A stretch of DNA of 64,000 nt, taken from positions 103,678,866 through 103,742,865 of the forward strand of contig NC_090023.1 in assembly GCF_037176765.1 (NCBI RefSeq), read 5' to 3'. This stretch comes from Anolis sagrei. Taxonomy: Eukaryota; Chordata; Lepidosauria; Squamata; Anolidae. The translations under genes and the position numbers were made by a program. The notes beneath the pieces were generated by a model. That model made no database searches and was not told the DNA's origin. It saw only the letters and a list, made by a program, of their open reading frames with translations. Position 1 is the first letter of the stretch, and every line of letters begins with the position of its first letter. Below, piece after piece: positions 56,801 to 64,000 of the stretch.

Positions 56801-59800
56801 TTCAAACATAGCAAGGCCAGGATATTTTCAAGATTCAGAATACTTTGTGAAAAGCAGCATTTTATCATCTCTAAAGAATCAATCATTTGTTTGTAAAGTT
56901 ATTCCTATGGCTTTAAACAAGCCCATACAACATATGAAACATTTCTACATCAAAGCCTTTCTAAAAATAGCAATTTTTGTTAGAATTCATAATTGTACAG
57001 AGCCTGTGTTGCCAAAGGCTTTAATGGCCAGAATCACTCGGTTGCTGTGAGTTTTCCGGGCTCTATGGCCATGTTCCAGAAGCATGCTCTCCTGCCGTTT
57101 CACCCACATCTATGGCAGGAATCCTCAGAGGTTGAGGGGTCTGTTGGAAATTAGGCCAGTGGGGTTTATATACCTGTGGAATGTCCAGGGTAGTAGAAAG
57201 AACTATTGTCTGCTTGAGGCAAGTGTGAATGTTGCAAATGGCATTGCAGCTTCAAAGCCTGGCTGGTTGTTGCCAGACAAAAACCAATCAGGGCCAGCTA
57301 ACATCTCCCAACAATGGATTCCCCAGGCAGATGCTTAGAGAAAACCTTTTAATCAAATTTGGGAATAATTAAATCAGCAAAAGTGAAACTAGTAAGTATT
57401 GGAGGCTTGTATTCTCTTCTTCTAAAAGAGATGAACCTCTAACAAAGGAAACACCTTTACAATTGTCCTTCTGAGAGATCCCCTTTTATCAATCACTTTA
57501 TATTTCTGTATTACACAATAGGCTCCATCCCACCTGATGTTGTAAGATTACAAAAGTGTAAAACTAAACTGGATCACGCCATTGCATAATGGATCACATA
57601 ATGGGTGGTATAGTTATATATTTGTATGTGATTGGGCAAATGAGTAGAGACAATTTTGCCTTATTTTCATATAATTGGAACTAATATTCTTTTCAGGGAA
57701 GGAAAAAACCAAACTCAATCTGTGTATGCCACTGCAGCAACAGAACTTTTTGAGGCTGCTTACAGGTAATGCAGTATTTTTCTGGATCTTCCAGATCTGC
57801 CTGAGAATGTTTCCTATCGGGTGATATATTTCTTATGCAAAGAAATATACTTTTTAGTATATTTATATACACACATTATATCTAATGTGTGTTCCCTCCT
57901 TTTCTTGTGTTGTTGTTTTTTTCTCTGTGGTGTCACTGTGGGAGTTTTTAGTTAATTTGGTTAATTTCCTTATTGTTAAATACAATGAAATATGGAATCC
58001 AAGCAGCAAAACTTTTACAGGGCAACTCCAAGGCATAAAATATATCATGCAGGCTTATTCATTAAGTAAAGATGTTAGAAATGATATAGAAGGAGAAAAG
58101 CAACAATGTTAGAGTAACAGGTCTACATTTTATCTCAGATGTCATTTCTCTTGTCAGTTAAAGTGGTCCTAGAGCACAGCTTATTAAACATTTTCCACTT
58201 GAAATATTTTTTATGACCCCAGGGTCATATAGGTATTGTCGGGGAACTCCTTCACCCACCTGTGGTGGAGGAGACCTTTGACGACCCAGCTACTCGGTGT
58301 TGCGAGTTCGCACACCATTTTGCAGGCAAAGTTGCTCAGATACGCCTTGAGCTCGACTCCAATTTCATCACAGTGCCAGATGAGGTGATTGAGGCATCTG
58401 CTTGTCCAATTTTGTGGGATTCTTTTAGGCTTGTTCTTCCTGAGACCGTGGAAGAGGTCCTTGGGGCTGTGAGGGCGACCACGTCGGCTCTTGACCCTTG
58501 CCCATTTTGGCTAATTAAATCGGCTAGGGAGGGGTTGGTTGATTTGTTTGTGTTGATCATTAATGCATCGTTGGAGCAGGGGATTTTTCCATCTCATTTG
58601 AAGCAGGTTGTGGTTCGTCCACTCCTCAAAAAGGCTTCCCTTGACTCCACGGTGCTGAACGATTACAGACCGATCTCCAACCTCCCTTTTTTGGGTAAGG
58701 TGCTGGAGCGGGTGGTTGCCTCCCAGCTCCAGGGCTTTCTAGATGACATCAACTACCTAGATCAGTCACAGTCTGGTTTCAGGCCTGGTCATGGCATCGA
58801 GACAGCCTTGGTCGCCTTGGTGGATGACCTCCATAGGGAGCTGGACAGAGGGAGTGTGACTCTGTTGGTTCTCTTGGACATCTCAGCAGCTTTTGATACC
58901 ATCGATCATGGTATACTTCTGGGTCGACTCTCTGGGATGGGTCTTGGGAGCACGGTTTTGTCGTGGCTCCGATCCTTTCTGGAGGGACAAACCCAGATGG
59001 TGAAGCTGGGAGACGCCTGCTCTGACCCTTGGCCCTTGACCTGTGGGGTCCCGCAAGGCTCTATTCTGTCTCCCATTCTTTTTAACATCTACATGAAACC
59101 GCTGGGAGAGGTCATCTACGCAGATGACACACAACTCTACTACTCTTTTCCACTTAATTCCAAGGAGGCCTCTCGCGTGCTGGACGAGTGCCTGGCCACT
59201 GTGTCTATCTGGATGAGGAAGAACAAGCTGAAGATCAATCCCAACAAGGCAGAGGTCCTCCTGGTCGATCGCAAACCGAATCGGGGTATAGGGTGGCAAC
59301 CTGTGTTGGACGGGGTTACACTCCCCCAGAAGCCACAGGTCCGTAGTTTGGGAGTCCTATTGGATTCATCGCTTACGCTTGAGGCTCAGGCGTCGGCAGT
59401 GTCCGGGAGGGCTTTTGCACAATTGAGACTCGTGCGCCAAGTGCGACAGTACCTCGCGAAGGCTGATCTGGTTGGGGTGGTCCATGCCTTGGTCACCTCT
59501 AGATTGGACTACTGTAATGCTCTCTACGTGGGGCTGCCCTTGAAAACGGCTCGAAATTCCAACTGGTCCAACGGGCAGCAGCCAGGATGTTAACTGGGGC
59601 TCCTTACAGAGAGAGGTCAATCCTCCTGTTCAAGGAGCTCCACTGACTGCCGTTTATTTTCCGAGCCCAATTTAAGGTGCAGGTGCTTACCTACAAAGCC
59701 CTAAATGGTTTGGGACCTTCCTACCTGCGTGACCACATCTCCGTTTATGAACCCACGTGCTCACTTCGTTAATCCGGAGAGGCCTGGCTGTGATTCCGCC

Positions 59801-60265
59801 TGCATCGCAGGCGCATTTGGTGGGGACGCGAGACAGGGCCTTTTCTGTGGTGGCCCCCCGACTCTGGAACACCCTCCCAAAAGATCTTAGACAGGCCCCT
59901 ACATTGGCAGTTTTTTAGAAAGAACTTGAAGACCTGGCTGTTCCGATGTGCCTTTCCAGAATAGGAAACTCCAATAACAAGTCCCAGAAGCACTTTATTA
60001 GAACTAAGATTGCTGCACACTGCACACTGCACTTACCCTATAATCCTTACATATCACCTGTCACATCAGCACTTTTAATCCTGTACCCATTACTCTGGCC
60101 CGGCCCAGTTTTATAGTGTCTTGATGTATTGTTTATTGCTTGTTGTTTAATATTGCTTTAATTGTTTTTAATTTGCTTTAGGTGTTGTAATGTTGTGTTT
60201 TGAGGCCTTGGCCTTTGTAAGCCGCATCGAGTCCTTCGGGAGATGCTAGCGGGGTACAAATAAAG

Positions 60266-60301
<36 letters not shown>

Positions 60302-61201
60302 TAAAAATAGTATAAAAACCAGACATTAATTATAATAAATCATCATTTGCAAGACTTACTAAACAGGCTGATTTTGCTTTTTCTGTGGAGTCCACTGTAG
60401 CATTTTCTGTGTGGCATTCAGAAATCTTTTATTGTTGCCAGTTTTTTAATGACCCTAACCCCAAGCTAAAGGGATGCTGATGGAGGTCAGCACCCACAGT
60501 TTAAGAAGCAAGTGATCTAGGTGTGGTCAGAGGCAACTCCCCTTTTGGGGGAAAAGGCATAAAAGACAGATATGGTAGAGTCTCGCTTATCCAACCTTTT
60601 CTCATCCGACTTTCTGTATTATCCAGCGCGGTCTGCCTCTTGCCCGGATCCACAGCTGTTTCAATTCATTGCCATGATTTGATGCTAAATTCGTAAATAC
60701 AGTCATTACTACATAACATTATTGTGTCTTGAACTGCTTTTTCTGTTGATTTGTTGTAAAACATGATGTTTTGGTGCTTAATTTGTAAAATCATAACATA
60801 ATTTGCCGTTTAATAGGCTTTTCCTTAATCCCTCCTCATTATCTAACATTTTGGCTTGTCCAATGTTCTGCTGGCCCATTTATGTTGGATAAGTGAGACT
60901 CCAACTGTCTACTTTACTTTTCCTGGCTAATACTTTTATGTGCTCCATTCCTTGGGCATTACTGAAAATAATTATATACCATGTATGTACTCCCTTTTTT
61001 TTTTGCAATGACCAGCTGTATATCAAATTTTGTACACAGTCATCCTTTTTGCTGACTTTCCTTTCTAACATTGAATTCTTAGTACAGAAGAAAGGCTGCA
61101 AAGATTCTCCAATGCTATGGGTGAAGCCTGGAGCCTACATGGTCAGGAAATGTTGTCTGCATTTGATCTTTCCTGTTTCCAAGTTGTTTGTGACGTGGGA
61201 G
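53740..61201 (+). CDS. ASMT: ASMT-like copy D, exons 1-5 (continues past window)
   Basis: Five exons: 53740-53811, 55903-56077, 56200-56329, 57697-57765 and 61083-61201, with lengths and phases identical to copy B, all GT-AG and all open. They encode the N-terminal dimerisation part ([40 protein letters not shown]) and reach the first half of the SAM loop (VVCDVG). Exons 6-8 must lie right of 64000. Compared with B and C, the SAM strand has Val for Leu, and the REGK...AYR segment is closer to bird and mammal ASMT (NQTQSVYATAATELFEAAYR). The 122-bp intron 2 lacks the SINE seen in B and C, so D probably branched before they separated. Its catalytic residues are not visible, so a true ASMT role cannot be excluded. 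Confidence 0.87.
54045..54105. repeat. Possible Tigger-like end
   Basis: cagtcatctctctgtatcca, then cgggatttaatcattgatgg. It resembles the start of a Tigger/pogo-type repeat; the opposite end type is at 6310-6385. Confidence 0.35.
54200..55495 (+). mobile_element. RTE/BovB LINE, 5'-truncated
   Basis: An open block, LPDVQAGFRKGRGTRDQIAN, SKAFDCVDHNKLW, VQQGCILSPNLFNLYAEHIM, is BovB reverse transcriptase. The C-terminal block has VTDFAFLGAKITAD, FPIVTYGCESWT, FELWCWRKVLRVPWT and WMDGILEVTGLTLKE. The text between the two blocks is shortened, with the palm FADD region damaged (YVDN). The 3' end is (AAC)n at 55485-55497. Confidence 0.9.
55903..56077 (+). CDS. Copy D exon 2
   Basis: 175 nt: [49 protein letters not shown]. 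Position 43 is Glu (GAG), where copy B has TAG. Confidence 0.92.
56200..56329 (+). CDS. Copy D exon 3
   Basis: 130 nt: LFGNTDLANLCFAKSSPKTQ to LTDAVR. The intron before it is only 122 bp. Confidence 0.9.
56330..57000. other. Intron 3 of copy D, unassigned
   Basis: No exon or clear repeat recognised. Confidence 0.3.
57005..57330. repeat. Penelope-like end, longest copy
   Basis: ggccagaatcactcggttgc, gggctctatggccatgttcc, cacccacatctatggcagga and tggccagtggggttt-like text. It is a very common squamate repeat that I assign tentatively to Penelope-like elements. Confidence 0.45.
57697..57765 (+). CDS. Copy D exon 4
   Basis: 69 nt: EGKNQTQSVYATAATELFEA-AYR before gtaatg. Confidence 0.9.
58240..60301 (+). 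mobile_element. L2 LINE, 5'-truncated, long open frame
   Basis: A frame of 443 codons (58262-59593) holds the L2 reverse transcriptase: NDYRPISNLPFLGKVLERVV, QSGFRPGHGIETALV, LLDISAAFDTIDHG, GVPQGSILSP, YADDTQLYYSF and RKNKLKINPNKAEVLLVDRK. The 3' part continues in other frames (TWLFRCAFP-like near 59930). It ends with gtaagccgcatcgagtcctt, aataaag and (AAT)n at 60268-60301. The endonuclease is absent. Confidence 0.9.
60576..60904. mobile_element. Mariner/pogo-like MITE
   Basis: Ends TAGAGTCTCGCTTATCCAAC and the complement of GTTGGATAAGTGAGACTCCA, about 330 bp apart, with no transposase. It sits in intron 4 of copy D. Confidence 0.7.
61083..61201 (+). CDS. Copy D exon 5
   Basis: 119 nt: TEERLQRFSNAMGEAWSLHG, QEMLSAFDLSCFQVVCDVG. 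Acceptor ttcttag, donor gtaagt. Confidence 0.9.
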
Positions 61202-61710
61202 GTAAGTAACAGAAATTATTGATTACTTTCCATTGTTTGGCATTTGAAACTTTACGGATTGGGGAGGTGACCCTTTAGGTTGCCTTTTACCTTTATGATT
61301 CGATGATAGTAAAAGTAAAAGTGGTGATAATCCCTCTACACAACTCTCTAAATGTATTATTTCAATTGGGGGGGGGGGGGTGTTCCTTTGATCCGGGAAA
61401 CCTAGTTGGAATATATTAATAATTTTTATTAGAAAGTTGCCAGATACTCTCTATATATGCTGGAGTTTGTATCACAAAATCACAAGTTGAACACATCCCA
61501 AGCATCTAGGACTGGGAAGAAGGGAGTTGTGAGGAAGTCACTGAGAAGGAAGGGCCTCATCCAATTCGTTACTGATGACAGGCACTAGTTTAGGGTCAGG
61601 ACAGGAGATTACACATTGTTCTCACAGAAGATCTAACCTGTCAAGCTTTCATTTGTGCAGTACATTCTTTATCAGTATAAATAAATATATGTAGATGAAA
61701 GCAAGTGGAA
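61202..61710. other. Intron 5 of copy D, unassigned
   Basis: A G run at 61369-61380. No exon 6 is found between here and 64000. Confidence 0.4.
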
Positions 61711-61712
61711 GT

Positions 61713-61812
61713 ATAAAGTAAAGGTTTTCCCCTGACATTAAGTCCAGTCGTGTCCGACTCTGGGCTGTGGTGCTCATCTCCATTTCTAAGCCGAAGAGCT
61801 GGCATTGTCCGT
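61713..61812 (+). repeat. SINE fragment
   Basis: gtaaaggttttcccctgaca, ggtgctcatctccatttcta and tgtccgtagacacct. The same family as 4260-4497 in the opposite orientation; it is cut short by the CR1 tail. Confidence 0.7.
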
Positions 61813-63180
61813 AGACACCTCATAGAATCATAGAATCATAGAATCAAAGAGTTGGAAGAGTGCTCATGGGCTACCCAGTCCAACCCCCTGCCAAGAAGCA
61901 GGAATATTGCATTCAAATCACCCCTGACAGATGGCCATCCAGCCTTTGTTTAAAAGCTTCCAAAGAAGGAGCCTCCACCACACTCCGTGGCAGAGAGTTC
62001 CACTGCTGAACGGCTCTCACAGTCAGTAAGTTCTTCCTCATGTTCAGATGGAATCTTCTTTCTTGTAGTTTGAAGCCATTCTTCCGCGTTCTAGTCTCCA
62101 GGGAAGCAGAAAACAAGCTTGCTCCCTCCTCCCTGTGGCTTCCTCTCACATATTTATACATGGCTATCATATCTCCTCTCAGCCTTCTCTTCTTCAGGCT
62201 AAACATGCCCAGCTCCTTAAGCCGCTCCTCATAGGGCTTGTTCTCCAGACCCTTGATCATTTTAGTTGCCCTCCTCTGGACACAGTATTCCAGCTTGTCA
62301 ATATCTCTCTTGAATTGTGGTGCCCAGAATTGGACACAATATTCCAGGTGTGGTCTAACCAAAGCAGAATAGAGGGGTAGCATTACTTTCCTAGATCTAG
62401 ACACAGTGCTCCTATTGATGCAGGCCAAAATCCCATTGGCTTTTTTTGCCGCCACATCACATTGTTGGTTCATGTTTAACTTGTTGTCCACACGTACTGC
62501 TCTCAAGCCAGGCATCCCCCATTCTGTATCTTTGCATTTCGTTTTTTCTGCCTAAGTGGAGTATCTTGCATTTGTCACTGTTGAACTTCATTTTGTTAGT
62601 TTTGGCCCATCTCTCTAATCTGTCAAGATCATTTTGAATTCTGCTCCTGTCCTCTGGAGTATTGGCTATCCCTCCCAATTTGGTGTCGTCTGCAAACTTG
62701 ATGATCCTTCCTTCTAGCCCTTCATCTAAGTCATTAATAAAGATGTTGAACAGGACCGGGCCCAGGACGAAACCCTGCGGCACTCCGCTCGTCACTTCTT
62801 TCCAAGATGAAGAGGAAGCATTGGTGAGAATCACCCTCTGGGTTCATCTGCTTAACCAATTACAGATCTACCTCACAGTAGTTTTGCCTAGCCCACATTG
62901 GACTAGTTTGTTTGCCAGAAGGTCATGGGGGACCTTGTCGAAGGCCTTACTGAAATCCAGGTACGCTACATCTACGGCATTCCCCGCATCTACCCAGCTT
63001 GTAACTCTATCGAAAAAAGAGATCAGATTAGTCTGTCATGACTTGTTTTTGATAAATCCATGTTGACTATTAGCAATGACCGCATTTGTTTCTAAGTGTT
63101 TGCAGACCACTTCCTTAATAATCTTTCCCATAATCTTGCCTGATATCGACGTGAGGCTGATCGGACGATAATTGTTTACA
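61813..63180 (-). mobile_element. CR1 LINE, 3' part
   Basis: On the minus strand, starting at 63180: NYRPISLTSISGKIMGKII, then DFSKAFDKVPHD-like text, VPQGFVLGPVLFNIFINDLD, IIKFADDTKLGGIANT, LERWAKTNKMKFNSDKCKIL, a 200-codon C-terminal frame (61913-62515) and the (GATTCTAT)n tail at 61813-61845. It is 5'-truncated with a few frame breaks. Plain LINE, probably moderately young. Confidence 0.9.
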
Positions 63181-63660
63181 TATAAGAAAACTAACAGAGT
63201 TATAAACTTGATACTTATCATATACATCAATATTTGTTGTAAATACATCCATTCAGCATCATATATTTCAACATGTTTAAAGATACTTACAAGGTTATAA
63301 ACTTGGTTCTTATTCCCCTTAGAAATATAGGTTTATATGTTTAGTGGGATCTAGATGAGAGGAACAAAATGTGGCTGTAAATATTTAAAAGTTACATATA
63401 CAGAAAATAAATATTTAATCTAATTATAAATGTATTTCAAAAAATACGTGTACTCACAAGATACTCTGCTATGCGTTTGATTCTAATTGCAAGTATGGGA
63501 AATGTCTGGGAGGTCCCTCAATTTTAAAGGGGAAAAAAACACATGATATGTTAAAGAGATAGAGAAGCTCATAAGAACTGTCAGAATCAAAAATGTAAAA
63601 TATAGACACCAGATGGCACTGTGGATGCTCTCAATATGCTCAATAGTGCTGGATGACCTA
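63181..63660. other. Unassigned intron 5 sequence of copy D
   Basis: A/T-rich; repeated agatacttacaaggttataaacttg-like words occur near 63195 and 63282. No gene. Confidence 0.3.
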
Positions 63661-63663
63661 GAA

Positions 63664-63788
63664 CAGTGGTTCTCAACCTGTGGGTCCCCAGATGTTTTGG
63701 CCTTTAACTCCCAGAAATCCTAGACTGGCTGGGAATTCTGGGTGTTGTAGGTCAAAACACTTGGGAACCCACAGGTTGAGAACCACTG
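63664..63788. mobile_element. hAT-type MITE
   Basis: 125 bp, ends CAGTGGTTCTCAACCTGTGG and its exact complement. An 8-bp duplication is not clear (acctagaa versus aactaagg). Confidence 0.65.
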
Positions 63789-64000
63789 AACTAAGGTTTT
63801 CCTTAGGGTTGCCATAAAGTTCATGATGGGTTTCCTCAGAGTTGCCATAAATTGAAACTTTTTAAAGGCACACAACAGCAACCAGGAGTAGCAGATTTGT
63901 ATATATTTCTGCATGCACACAAAATCGCTTTCCCATGGAGTTCTTAATGGCAGGCCTTTGAAATCAGGTCTCAGGATAATCTACAGAGTTTTTTTTAGGG

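Noticed and set aside
1-64000. CRISPR arrays, operons, riboswitches, bacterial-type promoters
   Set aside because: Spliced genes and vertebrate repeats show this is animal DNA. The only regularly spaced repeat (19.7-20.9 kb) is a contiguous minisatellite without spacers.
61202-64000. Exons 6-8 of copy D
   Set aside because: I looked for the GGSGYF, DLYIL and GGGVL words in all frames and found none; they should lie beyond the window.

Overview
The window looks like squamate reptile DNA, most likely from a lizard. It carries the usual squamate repeat mix: BovB/RTE, L2, CR1 and Anolis-type L1 LINEs, tRNA- and 5S-derived SINEs, hAT, PIF-like and mariner DNA transposons, Penelope-like pieces, and Gmr1-like Ty3/gypsy elements. 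The only host genes I can support are tandem copies of one multi-exon gene, all on the + strand. They encode an acetylserotonin O-methyltransferase (ASMT/HIOMT)-like, SAM-dependent methyltransferase. All calls come from reading the sequence and from recalled family sequences; no search was run.

Layout of the array. Copy A is represented by its last exon (2793-3001). Copy B spans 5902-19257 with all eight exons and clean GT-AG borders, but has one in-frame stop in exon 2. Copy C spans 28117-49041 with eight exons, is fully open and predicts 343 aa. Copy D enters at 53740 and has exons 1-5 (to 61201) before the window ends. Exon lengths (66-72, 175, 130, 69, 119, 141, 123 and 209 nt) and splice phases are the same in every copy. 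B and C also share intronic sequence, including a SINE just upstream of exon 3 that D lacks, so B and C look like the closest pair.

Active site. The SAM-binding Gly-rich loop (DLGGGSG) is kept in B and C. The residues that match human ASMT Arg252, His255 and Glu311 are also kept. The position of Asp256 is Cys in both copies, and that of Asn302 is Val (B) or Leu (C). Copy A has Lys and Thr at the Asn302 and Glu311 positions. I infer a lineage-specific methyltransferase family whose acceptor may not be N-acetylserotonin.

The rest is repeat. Notable pieces are an 11-kb stretch after exon 6 of copy C, where a hAT element (8-bp target duplication ATCCCAAG) was split by a young LTR element (879-bp LTRs, one difference seen, 5-bp duplication CCTGG); a nine-unit 129-bp minisatellite with a three-unit higher-order pattern (19.7-20.9 kb) that runs into GC-rich and purine-rich arrays and ends near a Helitron-like terminus; a 1.7-kb hAT with a perfect 8-bp duplication (30918-32653); a mariner with long inverted ends 148 bp past the stop of copy C; and an L2 with a 443-codon open frame (58262-59593). 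I see no tRNA, rRNA or CRISPR locus and no other host gene.
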